Positions 19,801 to 26,587 of a stretch of DNA of 47,044 nt are shown piece after piece. The DNA lies in contig JAFVYP010000043.1 in NCBI GenBank assembly GCA_017508555.1, forward strand, positions 1 through 47,044, written 5' to 3'. A model generated the notes under the pieces. The model was not told the DNA's origin. It searched no databases and worked only from the letters and a program-made list of their open reading frames with translations. The DNA is from Lentisphaeria bacterium. Lineage in GTDB: Bacteria; Verrucomicrobiota; Lentisphaeria; Victivallales; Victivallaceae. How positions within the stretch are numbered: position 1 is the stretch's first letter; every line of letters starts with the position of its first letter. The position numbers were made by a program, and so were the translations under genes.

Positions 19801-19866
19801 AATATTGAACTGGGCGTCAAACCCAGGATCTTCCCCGGAGGACTTACGATCGGAGGCATCAGGTGA
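16828..19866 (+). CDS. Large single-pass, helix-rich membrane protein of unknown function
   Basis: The 1012-residue product has a cytoplasmic-looking N-terminal half of about 350 helical, charged residues, one membrane helix near 354-376 (GGGALFIIVLVVGAVLLTQ), and a C-terminal part of about 635 residues that begins with long Lys/Glu/Gln-rich helices of coiled-coil type and ends in a mixed alpha/beta region. No enzyme motif was recognised. ATG at 16828 was chosen because AAAGG lies 7 bases upstream; a TTG at 16813 would add five residues. It overlaps the preceding gene by 14 bases and the following one by 4, so its synthesis is coupled to both. Its size and single helix suggest a scaffold spanning the membrane. 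Confidence 0.85.
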   Translation: MNQTDRLIEEIKILLQSKDLSDGPQLHRLYDRGMDIFSKLNEALDQCQTLRDNGAMTEASRLNYSYEPSLVRVAEMLDCPECRQFFDICRDYGLEYPRYPDQNLLDILSAPVSSGDKHLHSLLQDYRKIARNGSKQERIALLRKIVEKLPNSRRWLNDLLSAERGRLQEIEQALAQLPSDENELKTLEGFYRELNAPELRVSPKPELLEKIKNRLLPLQKSRLTGEINDKLRQMQDCCMERDFVRLRELFDSWQTFCSNPAVHLSPEQQQAVRDMEKLLTVQEEESRKDREFQQLVRRIERKLADNCTFAQVAGDYNQLRLQDHDLPENLLQRLEVLEEDSRRHEHFRNVRRCVYGGGGALFIIVLVVGAVLLTQQHLAVKHNFNNMSNFIAEGKLEEAVAVYKDLKKSSPRVAADARLIALCNEAEQKIRENKEEKAFRIQEFSRLLRQIKNLAPADDLFDNSRKLDHFMASARKIMQDQPQKALDEFRELETAIARRRTQLKQKREKLFFDFCRTTRQEADKIITTIAGKELFSVRAAFEGLKNRFADRMQQSPFMPEHIRSREKKDWDLVCKRFEAALKKETILQQLQKPASFDSYIATLEKSRYDEPAVAMIYQRALAAKDLWVRECRNYRGFIPEKSDIADASAKFNDGFFKQDLARIVPATRRSAGLRDFFGQIRKLSKLREIVFSTSAGEDYFFYTEKEIVWERLSRPRRLNISFEDMEKGAFYTFKFDFAARKDPFVPVNVPTDLSYKMPEKFAALCGQTTLDSKFEVPFWPGRTFAEKFHALGSDGPGICENLQQALVWVSGADNITNPFLKEMFTLRLLEALCACSPFFTEGKEALARLKDQYVQRQSNWRSPQSQPSRKQEMEQVNELLAQLDLARIVEARKLRADFLCAFHARKLVPAGVVKELSGEKVQISYFLKKAPVEMMVMDQQGLVLLSSALRQGIAAGEDRRHLFQGQVLWTFGDDMRTVDFVRKWIGEARKLNIELGVKPRIFPGGLTIGGIR

Positions 19867-20792
19867 AGGATAATTCCGGCAACAAGATCTGTTATGTGAA
19901 AAAAAACGGTCTGATCACCGGTCCCTTTTCGATCATCACCCTGAAGGCCCGGATCAATACCAATTCCCTCAATGGCGGGGATATGGTCTCTTTTGACAAG
20001 GTTTCCTGGAAGAGACTGGATGTCCTTTTCCCCCATCTGGCCCCGCCGGAACAGCGCGTTTACACGGCCGGAGAGGAAACGGCCGCCTGGCAGGAGACCT
20101 GCGGATATGCTGTTGGCTCTCAGACAGCGGATCCCGGTGCTGTCCCCGGCGGCAGCGATCCCGGTGCTGCCGGAACAGCTGACCGTTTTATCCCGGCTTA
20201 TCCGGCACATCTGGCGGCCCGGTTTTTCTGTGAACTGGCTGTGGTGTTTGCAAGCGTCTGGGATTTTCCCCTGCTCTTTCCGGCCATTGCTCACGGATTC
20301 CGGAAAATGACATGGATGGCGTGGGGCATCAATATTTTCTGGGCTGTTCTCATGGTGGTCCTTTTCGGTCGGGAATACAGCCGTCATTTCAGCTGGTTTT
20401 TCTCTCCTTTGATGGCGGTGCTTGCCGTTGTGACCGTTTTCGGGATGGCCGCCGGATTTGCCTGGTGTGTGGAAAAATTCTGCAGCAAGAAAGCCGCCCG
20501 CAAGAAACTTGATCCTGAGTGGCAGCTTTTCCGGCTTGCCGTCTTTATGGATTCGGCCTTCATCCTCAACGCGTTCATCGCATTGGGACACGGATTCGGT
20601 CACGCTCAGCAGCTTTGGGTTTTTCTGTTTCTGCTTCTTACAGTCTCTCTTGTTGTCTGCTGCGGAACAAATCAGCTGCGGTTTTATCTGGAGCGGACAG
20701 CTTCCATCAAAAGTGAGCGGCTCCTGTTTTTCTTTTCGCTCTATACCGTTTTGTTGACAATAACAGCTTATTTTTTATTGAAATTGATTTGA
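19863..20792 (+). CDS. GYF_2-domain multi-pass membrane protein
   Basis: The 309-residue protein starts with a GYF_2-like domain (about residues 9-58, CYVKKNGLITGPFSIITLK) related in pattern to the one on the GTPase. A Gly/Ala/Pro-rich linker (about 75-110) follows, then about six hydrophobic helices between 118 and the C-terminus (for example FFSPLMAVLAVVTVFGMAAG and WVFLFLLLTVSLVVCC). The start is the GTG of a GTGA overlap with the preceding gene. The two GYF-type domains in one operon may bind the same partner, perhaps a proline-rich linker such as that of the GAP1-like protein. That pairing is inference. No catalytic motif is visible. Confidence 0.82.
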   Translation: MKDNSGNKICYVKKNGLITGPFSIITLKARINTNSLNGGDMVSFDKVSWKRLDVLFPHLAPPEQRVYTAGEETAAWQETCGYAVGSQTADPGAVPGGSDPGAAGTADRFIPAYPAHLAARFFCELAVVFASVWDFPLLFPAIAHGFRKMTWMAWGINIFWAVLMVVLFGREYSRHFSWFFSPLMAVLAVVTVFGMAAGFAWCVEKFCSKKAARKKLDPEWQLFRLAVFMDSAFILNAFIALGHGFGHAQQLWVFLFLLLTVSLVVCCGTNQLRFYLERTASIKSERLLFFFSLYTVLLTITAYFLLKLI

Positions 20793-20805
20793 AAGAAGGT
20801 ATTTT

Positions 20806-21666
20806 ATGAAACAAAAACAGCTTTCCAGAAGATTGAGTGACATTGAGTGCATCTGCGGTTTCAAAAGCCGTAAATTTACCGATGTCAATGCGTTGTTTTC
20901 CTTTTTGGCAGGCGTGCTGCTGTTCGGAGCGTTCTATTTTCCGCTGAGTTTTTTCCGGGGAAAACACTGGGCGATCGACATGTTTTTCCACGGGGGGACG
21001 GAAAACCGTTCCAGTATTCCCTATTACACGGTTTTTCTCGGCTGCTGGGCGCTGGCCATTTTGCTGGTGAAACTGCAGAAACTGAGCGTGCAGAAGAAGG
21101 CGCTTGAACTGGATATCCTGCCGGATGATCCCAATTTTGTCCTTACCTGCGCCACGGCACGGACGATTTTGGGCAAGATCAGTATTCTGGTGGTTCATCC
21201 CGAAGATTTCGTTCTTCTCGACCGCATCCAGCGCGCCCTGATGAATTTGAAAAATCTGGGCAATGTCAGCGCCGTTGCCGAATGTCTCAACACCCAGGCG
21301 GAAAACGATGAAAATTATCTTTCCGGCAGTTATACCGTTCTCAAAGGTTTTATCTGGGCGATCCCCGTCCTCGGATTTATCGGAACGGTTCTGGGTCTTG
21401 CTGAAGCCATCGGCGGCTTCGGCGCCGTTGTCAAAAAAGGGGTCGATCCCCAGGGATTGATCGCCGCTCTGGGCAACGTAACGGGAGGTCTTTCCACCGC
21501 CTTTGAAACGACGCTGATCGCTCTTGTCATGGCGCTTATCATCCAGCTGCTGATGACCGTTGTCCTCAACAAAGAGGAGTTGTTTCTCGACCGCTGTTCC
21601 GATTACTGCCACCGCTGCATCATCAGCAAGATCAAAAGCATCGACCTGGCAGGGGATGAGGATTAA
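20806..21666 (+). CDS. MotA/TolQ/ExbB family ion-channel subunit
   Basis: The 286-residue inner-membrane protein has two N-terminal hydrophobic helices (about residues 27-47 and 69-85), a cytoplasmic loop of about 90 residues, and the two conserved channel helices. The third helix carries PVLGFIGTVLGLAEAI and the fourth LSTAFETTLIALVMALI, the pattern of the MotA/TolQ/ExbB proton channel domain. Such subunits form pentamers around two Asp-bearing B subunits and turn ion flow into motion. Here two different candidate B subunits are encoded directly downstream. The loop is longer than in plain ExbB, closer to MotA or ZorA. The gene is 13 bases after its neighbour with the ribosome binding site GAAAGAAGG. 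Confidence 0.9.
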   Translation: MKQKQLSRRLSDIECICGFKSRKFTDVNALFSFLAGVLLFGAFYFPLSFFRGKHWAIDMFFHGGTENRSSIPYYTVFLGCWALAILLVKLQKLSVQKKALELDILPDDPNFVLTCATARTILGKISILVVHPEDFVLLDRIQRALMNLKNLGNVSAVAECLNTQAENDENYLSGSYTVLKGFIWAIPVLGFIGTVLGLAEAIGGFGAVVKKGVDPQGLIAALGNVTGGLSTAFETTLIALVMALIIQLLMTVVLNKEELFLDRCSDYCHRCIISKIKSIDLAGDED

Positions 21667-21674
21667 GTTTTTTT

Positions 21675-22505
21675 ATGAGTAAAAAAGACAATTCACCGGC
21701 CATATCCTTTTTCAGTTTTCAGGATATCATCACCTCCATCACCGGGATCATGTTCCTGGTGGTCATGATGCTGGTGCTGATGATCCTCATTCAGCCTGAC
21801 GCGGCGCAGAAGCAGAAGGAACAGGCCGTTTCGGATCAGCTGAAAACCCTTCGTGAGGAAATGCAGAAGCTGAAAACGGCCCTTGATGAACTCAATCAGC
21901 GTTCAGAGGTCCAGCGCAAGCGCATTGATGAACTCAAGAAGCTCAAAATGGAAACGCTGCCGGAACTCAAGGCCTCCCTCATCGAGAAGCTCAAGGCGGC
22001 GGATATGAACATGATCCGTCTGATGGATGAAAACAAACGCTTCATCCTTCTGCGGAAAGAGGAAAGCACCTCCGGGGAAAAACTTCAGGAAAAATTCAAG
22101 GAGACCGCCGATATCAACCTGAAACTCAAAGAGGTCCTCAAACAGCTTGAAAAGGAGACCGCTGACTATCAGAAACTCAGTGAGAAATATCAGGCCGTGG
22201 TCAAGTTTGTCTGGAACAAAAGCAATCCCAAGCGGCCGATCCTGCTGGAGTGCAGCGACAGCGTCATCATCGGCAGCTGTCTGGATGGAAAATTTGCCAA
22301 CAAAAGTTTCAATGATTACAACAGCTGTATCAGCTGGTGCCGCAGTTTTCCTGTGAATGATACCTATTTTATTCTGCTGCTCAAACCCTCCTCCTTCAGT
22401 TACGCTGAAAAGTTCTCTCTGGCGCTTTCCAAAGCCGGTTATGAGCGGGGGCGGGAGGTTTTGCCCAACGATCAGACCATGTTGTTCAAGGAGCCTGTCA
22501 AATGA
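21675..22505 (+). CDS. MotB/ExbD-like stator subunit with coiled coil, copy 1
   Basis: The 276-residue protein has one N-terminal membrane helix carrying an acidic residue at its start (FSFQDIITSITGIMFLVVMM, Asp near residue 16), the place of the ion-binding Asp in MotB, ExbD and TolR. A long Lys/Glu/Gln-rich coiled coil follows (about 40-175). It ends in a compact domain of about 90 residues with the motifs KRPILLECSD and TYFILLLKPSSFSYAEKFS. It does not show the peptidoglycan-binding OmpA motif. It starts 8 bases after the MotA-like gene and its stop overlaps the next gene by four bases. It probably forms the rotor or peg inside the channel pentamer together with the next protein. Confidence 0.82.
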   Translation: MSKKDNSPAISFFSFQDIITSITGIMFLVVMMLVLMILIQPDAAQKQKEQAVSDQLKTLREEMQKLKTALDELNQRSEVQRKRIDELKKLKMETLPELKASLIEKLKAADMNMIRLMDENKRFILLRKEESTSGEKLQEKFKETADINLKLKEVLKQLEKETADYQKLSEKYQAVVKFVWNKSNPKRPILLECSDSVIIGSCLDGKFANKSFNDYNSCISWCRSFPVNDTYFILLLKPSSFSYAEKFSLALSKAGYERGREVLPNDQTMLFKEPVK

Positions 22506-23428
22506 GCCGGAAACAGTCAGAAGATTCCAGTCTTGAACTGCTGCTGGATACCATGTGCAATACTTTCGGCGGGGTCATGTTCATCGCCATTTCTCTGGCG
22601 GTCATGATCTCCATGCGCAATGCCGTTGCGCAGCAGGCGCCGGATCATACAGCAGAAATAGAAAAACTCAAAAAAGAGACCGCCGTCCTTGCGCAGCAGC
22701 TTGCCAGCCGGATGAAAGAGACGGATGAACTTGTCCGGACAGCCCGGCGGATGAAAGATGATCCCCGTTTGCAGATCGTCAATGAGATCGCCTTTCTGGA
22801 GCAGCAGCTCAAAGAGAAAAAACTCAAAGAACAGCTTCTGGAAAGGCAGGCGCAGTTGAGCAGAACGGAGCTGGATAATACCAAGCTCAAGACGCAAAAG
22901 ATCTCCGATTCTCTTCTGGAAGCGCAGAAGGAGGAAAGTCTGCTCAGTCAGAAAAAGGATACCCTTGACAAGCAGTTGGCGGAACTGAAAAACCGCATCA
23001 GCGGTATGACGCCTCAAAACATGGTGTTCAATACGCTGGTCAAAAAGGATCAGACACCTTACTTTATTCTGCTGCGGGACGGCAAATCCTGGGCCGTGGG
23101 GCCTGAGATCCGCGATGGCGTTTCCCGGCCTCTCGGCAGTGTCAGCCATACCGTTTCCGGAGGGCGTGTCATCTGCCGTCCGGCGGGAGAGGGCGTACCG
23201 GTCTTTTCCGGTGACGGATTCAGTTCCGGCTTTCAAGCACTTCTCAAAAGTATTCCGGCCGACCGTATTCCTGAATTTGTCCTTGCCAGGGGGGAGGCGG
23301 AAAACTTTTACAAGCTGCGGAACATTCTCAAAAACGAGGGTATTTTCCATGGATTTTATCTGCAGCGTCAGGAAAACGGCGATTTCAGTTATCAATTAAC
23401 CAATGTAAAGACGCGCTATGAATATTGA
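22502..23428 (+). CDS. MotB/ExbD-like stator subunit with coiled coil, copy 2
   Basis: The 308-residue protein repeats the architecture of the gene before it. An N-terminal membrane helix carries an Asp (LELLLDTMCNTFGGVMFIAI, Asp near residue 16). A coiled coil follows (about 50-165), then a C-terminal domain with PYFILLRDGKSWAVG and a later EFVLARGEAENFYKLRNIL, which aligns by eye with the YFILL segments of copy 1. The two proteins are therefore probably distant paralogues. The ATGA overlap with copy 1 suggests equal synthesis, as expected for a heterodimer. The last 11 bases overlap the vWA gene. Confidence 0.82.
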   Translation: MSRKQSEDSSLELLLDTMCNTFGGVMFIAISLAVMISMRNAVAQQAPDHTAEIEKLKKETAVLAQQLASRMKETDELVRTARRMKDDPRLQIVNEIAFLEQQLKEKKLKEQLLERQAQLSRTELDNTKLKTQKISDSLLEAQKEESLLSQKKDTLDKQLAELKNRISGMTPQNMVFNTLVKKDQTPYFILLRDGKSWAVGPEIRDGVSRPLGSVSHTVSGGRVICRPAGEGVPVFSGDGFSSGFQALLKSIPADRIPEFVLARGEAENFYKLRNILKNEGIFHGFYLQRQENGDFSYQLTNVKTRYEY

Positions 23429-24440
23429 GATCAAAAAAATGCTTTACCGGAGCGGTATCCACTTCGGCTTTTATTTTCTGGTGATGCTGATCGGTTTTCT
23501 GCTGCTCGTTTCCGGAGGCGGCTTCGGCTCCGGTTCGGGAACAGGAACCGGGAGCGGCAACGGCTCCGGCGGACGGGGCGGCGGTTCCGGCAAAGGGGCT
23601 GCTGAAAGCGGCTGGGGGCCCGGAGCGGGGAAGGATGGTTTGACCGGAACAGGCAATATCCGTGTTGAGGGAAAAGAAGAAGCCGGTTCCGGCGGCACGG
23701 AGGAAAAAGCCAAACCTGAAGAAAAAAGTTCTCCGCAGGCAGCGCCGGGACCGGCTGCCAGGCAGCCCGCGCCGCAGAAAACGCTCATAACCGTTGTCGG
23801 ACAGGGGGATCTGTCGGAAGATATGCCGATGATCCACGTGCCCGGAAAACCGGCACCGGCAGCCAAAGGGAGTGCGACGCCGGCGGCCAAAGGCTTTTTC
23901 GGTGTCAAGGTCGGCGGCAGTTCCCGTGTTCTGTTTCTGCTGGACGTTTCCGGCTCTATGGGGGCGGGGACAAGCGAGGGAATGCGCCGTATAGATCTGT
24001 TGAAAAAAGAGATGGCCAGGACTCTTCAAGATGGTTATAAAGAGGCTGTTGCGGGAAAAAGCAGCAATGGTGTGTTCCGGATCGTCACCTTTGAAAGTTC
24101 CTGCGGATTTTATCCCAATTCCACGCGCAGCTGTTATTACCGCAACAGGAGCGATGTGGAGGGTGGTCTCCGTTTCATCAGCAACATGAATGCCGGAGGC
24201 GGAACAGCCATGCTGCTTGCGTGGAAAACGATCCTGCCGATCATTGCCGCCAACAAGATCACGACGGTCTGTTTTCTGTCGGACGGTGCGCCCAATGACT
24301 GTTCACCGCCACAGCTGCTTGACCTGCTGAAAAAATCCGCGCCTGAGCTTGTGATCCACGGCATCGCCATGGGATTGAAGTCAGATTTGCTCCAGGCGAT
24401 CTCCAAGCAGCACGGCGGGACCTACCGCGAAGTTTACTGA
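23418..24440 (+). CDS. Membrane-anchored vWA-domain protein with glycine-rich linker
   Basis: The 340-residue protein has one N-terminal membrane helix (about residues 13-33), a striking Gly/Ser-rich tract (about 34-75), a Lys/Pro/Ala-rich linker to about 160, and a von Willebrand factor A domain. The metal-ion-dependent adhesion site is complete: DVSGS beginning at D176, the Thr of NAGGGTAML and the Asp of LSDGAPND. By the inside-rule the vWA domain should face the periplasm. vWA domains bind partners through a Mg-bridged acidic residue, so this protein may contact one of the other extracytoplasmic parts of the system. It is the last gene of the operon, with a terminator directly after the stop. 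Confidence 0.88.
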   Translation: MNIEIKKMLYRSGIHFGFYFLVMLIGFLLLVSGGGFGSGSGTGTGSGNGSGGRGGGSGKGAAESGWGPGAGKDGLTGTGNIRVEGKEEAGSGGTEEKAKPEEKSSPQAAPGPAARQPAPQKTLITVVGQGDLSEDMPMIHVPGKPAPAAKGSATPAAKGFFGVKVGGSSRVLFLLDVSGSMGAGTSEGMRRIDLLKKEMARTLQDGYKEAVAGKSSNGVFRIVTFESSCGFYPNSTRSCYYRNRSDVEGGLRFISNMNAGGGTAMLLAWKTILPIIAANKITTVCFLSDGAPNDCSPPQLLDLLKKSAPELVIHGIAMGLKSDLLQAISKQHGGTYREVY

Positions 24441-24461
24441 CCGCGCAGCGCGGGCTTTTTT
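24441..24461 (+). terminator. Terminator of the nine-gene operon
   Basis: CCGCG (24441-24445) pairs with CGCGG (24449-24453) around a CAG loop and is followed by GC and six T. It starts on the base after the vWA stop codon. The stem is short but wholly G/C. Confidence 0.75.
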
Positions 24462-24500
24462 CCGGGGGGAAAGATATCCTGAAAAGTCAGGGGGGATAGC

Positions 24501-24529
24501 TTGTAATTCTCCGGGAAATGTAGTATATT
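24501..24529 (+). promoter_or_regulatory. Sigma70-type promoter of the polysaccharide cluster
   Basis: TTGTAA (24501-24506), a 17-base spacer and TATATT (24524-24529), with a predicted start near 24536. It follows the terminator of the previous operon by about 40 bases. The 220-base gap between the operons holds only this promoter and a leader. Confidence 0.72.
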
Positions 24530-24663
24530 ATTGTGGCAGTTAAAGAAACGGTCCGGCTTGTTTTTGTTTGGTATGTGATGTTGAAAATGGGATGAACAAG
24601 GCAGACCCGGCTGTTGAAGTTATCTGCGGCGTTTTTTCTTTTGAAGCTGGACACAATACTGAT

Positions 24664-26550
24664 ATGGATATTTTTTATAACATAGCTGTTCCTTATATGT
24701 TCTTGCCCTTGCTGGGACTTTTTTTATCTGCGGGGTTGACCTGCGGAGCGATCAGGCTTCTTCCCCGCCTGAAAATGGTTGACATCCCCCGGGGGAGACA
24801 TCAGCATGAAAATATCGTTCCCAGAGGTGGCGGGATTGCTGTCGGTATAGCTTTTTTTACCGTGACAGCACTTTTGCTGTGTTTTTTTTCCCGGAGAGAT
24901 CTTCAGCTCTTTCAGGAGTTACAGCAGTTTCTGCGTAATTTTTCCCTGCCGGCTGCGGTGATATTGGCCGTCGGACTTTTGGATGACAAGTTTGAGCTGC
25001 GGAGTTATGTCAAGCTGACGTTTCAGGTATTGGCAGCGCTGATGTTCTATTTTGAAGGATGCGGGATCGCTCTGCTGTTCGGATATGAACTGCCTATTTT
25101 TCTTTCTCTCCCGATCACCGTCCTCTGGTGTGTTACGATTATCAATGCCTTTAATCTGATCGACGGTGTTGACGGTGTGGCGGCTGGCTTGGGTGTCATA
25201 TCCTCATTTCTGCTTGCCGCCTGGTCTGCTGTTTCCGGATATAATGATACAATGGTCTTGATCCTGTTATGTTTCGGCATGAGCTGTCTGGGTTTTTTGC
25301 GGTACAATTTTGCTCCGGCCAAGATCTTTATGGGAGATACCGGAAGCATGTTTATCGGCCTGTTTTTTGCCTATGTCAGTATGCAGTATTCGACAAAATC
25401 CGTCACATTCACAGCGCTGATGGTTCCTCTTGCAGCGGTAGGCGTGCCCATATATGACGTTTTTCTTGCCGTCTGGCGGAGAACCTGGCGCAAGTATGTC
25501 AGTAAGAACGCGGACAGCAATATCATGCAGGGAGATCACGATCATCTGCATCACCGGATCCTGAAAGAGACGGGTCGGAGCGGAAAAACAGCTTTGATCA
25601 TTTACGGCTTGTCTCTGACATTATCCCTTCTGGCGATGGTCACAGAGTTTCTGCGGACAAGTTTTCCCACACTGGTTTTTGTGGTGCTTCTTGTGGCCAT
25701 ATTTGCCATGATCCGTTATTCCAACATTGAACTGTACGATACGCTGACCAGTGTTGCCCGGGGCGTGGATGTTCCGCACCGGAATTTTCTCTTTGCGGCG
25801 CTTCATCCGGCCCTGGATGCGCTGCTTGTGCTGCTGGCGTTGTTTATCTGTCAGCATGTTTACGGCAGTAAACTGCTTTCTTTTTCCTGGGGCCCCTGGT
25901 GGTATCTGCTGTTTTTGAGTCCTTTTGTCCTGGTGCTGTGTTTTTCAGGAATATACCGGACATTCTGGCTGCGTGCCGGGATCCTTCAATACTACAAATT
26001 GACGCGTCTGCTGATTACAGCCGGAACCGCCGGATATGTTCTGAATGGTTTTATCTGGCATTATTTCATGGGGATCGGAGGTCGGGAACTGTTTTCTGCC
26101 AGCGGTTATTATCTGGTATTCTGGATGATGGCGGCGGGATTTATTCTGGCGGAGCGTTTTCTGCTGCATTATTATGAAAGTTTCGGATACAGAAGATTAT
26201 TCATCCGCAATCAGGGGAAACACTCTCCTATGCCGAGAGTTCTGATTTACGGCGGCGGATTATCCTGCCGCATGTATGTTTCCTACATGTACTGCAACTT
26301 CGGCAGAAGAGGTGAAGCCGTCAAGATTGCCGGGATCATGGATGACAATCCGGCATTGAAAAATCTGAATATTTACGGTTTCAAGGTATATGGCGGCATC
26401 AGGGAAATCGAGTATATTTACCGGAAAAATCATTTTGACCGTGTCGTGATCGCCTGTGATGATTTGGCTCCTGAAAATTTGGAAAAACTGAAAAAGTTCT
26501 GTGCAGCAAAGAATATTGAACTGAAAAAATTCATTTGCACCGAACAATGA
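24664..26550 (+). CDS. WecA-type phosphoglycosyltransferase fused to a CapD/PglF-type N-terminal region
   Basis: The N-terminal half (residues 1-330) is a WecA/TagO-type enzyme that starts glycan synthesis by putting a sugar phosphate on undecaprenyl phosphate. It has about ten helices, the acidic motifs DDKFELRSYVKLTFQ and NAFNLIDGVDGVAAG, the FMGDTGSMF segment and HDHLHHRIL, the histidine motif of the UDP-HexNAc group. From about residue 370 come four more membrane helices and a Rossmann-like module (RVLIYGGGLSCRMY, then VKIAGIMDDNPALKN, VYGGIREIEY) like the N-terminal region of CapD/WbpM sugar dehydratases, but without their C-terminal catalytic dehydratase domain. The 628-residue length is about double that of WecA. 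ATG at 24664 puts the first helix at the N-terminus; ATG at 24592 is an alternative with 24 more residues. Confidence 0.85.
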   Translation: MDIFYNIAVPYMFLPLLGLFLSAGLTCGAIRLLPRLKMVDIPRGRHQHENIVPRGGGIAVGIAFFTVTALLLCFFSRRDLQLFQELQQFLRNFSLPAAVILAVGLLDDKFELRSYVKLTFQVLAALMFYFEGCGIALLFGYELPIFLSLPITVLWCVTIINAFNLIDGVDGVAAGLGVISSFLLAAWSAVSGYNDTMVLILLCFGMSCLGFLRYNFAPAKIFMGDTGSMFIGLFFAYVSMQYSTKSVTFTALMVPLAAVGVPIYDVFLAVWRRTWRKYVSKNADSNIMQGDHDHLHHRILKETGRSGKTALIIYGLSLTLSLLAMVTEFLRTSFPTLVFVVLLVAIFAMIRYSNIELYDTLTSVARGVDVPHRNFLFAALHPALDALLVLLALFICQHVYGSKLLSFSWGPWWYLLFLSPFVLVLCFSGIYRTFWLRAGILQYYKLTRLLITAGTAGYVLNGFIWHYFMGIGGRELFSASGYYLVFWMMAAGFILAERFLLHYYESFGYRRLFIRNQGKHSPMPRVLIYGGGLSCRMYVSYMYCNFGRRGEAVKIAGIMDDNPALKNLNIYGFKVYGGIREIEYIYRKNHFDRVVIACDDLAPENLEKLKKFCAAKNIELKKFICTEQ

Positions 26551-26587
26551 GGTATAATAACATCAATAAAAATATAATTATTGAAAA

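Noticed and set aside
20806-23428. The channel genes as a classical Zorya defence locus
   Set aside because: No ZorC, ZorD or ZorE-type gene (helicase or nuclease) is present, and the B-type subunits lack the OmpA domain of ZorB. Only the motor theme is shared.
23511-23640. Glycine-rich GGC/GGTTCC tract as a tandem repeat or CRISPR
   Set aside because: It is in frame within the vWA gene, encodes a Gly/Ser linker and has no fixed repeat unit or spacers.
24568-24663. Longer N-terminus of the wecA fusion from TTG 24568
   Set aside because: TTG start with no ribosome binding site, and the added residues do not resemble the family. ATG 24592 is kept as a possible alternative.
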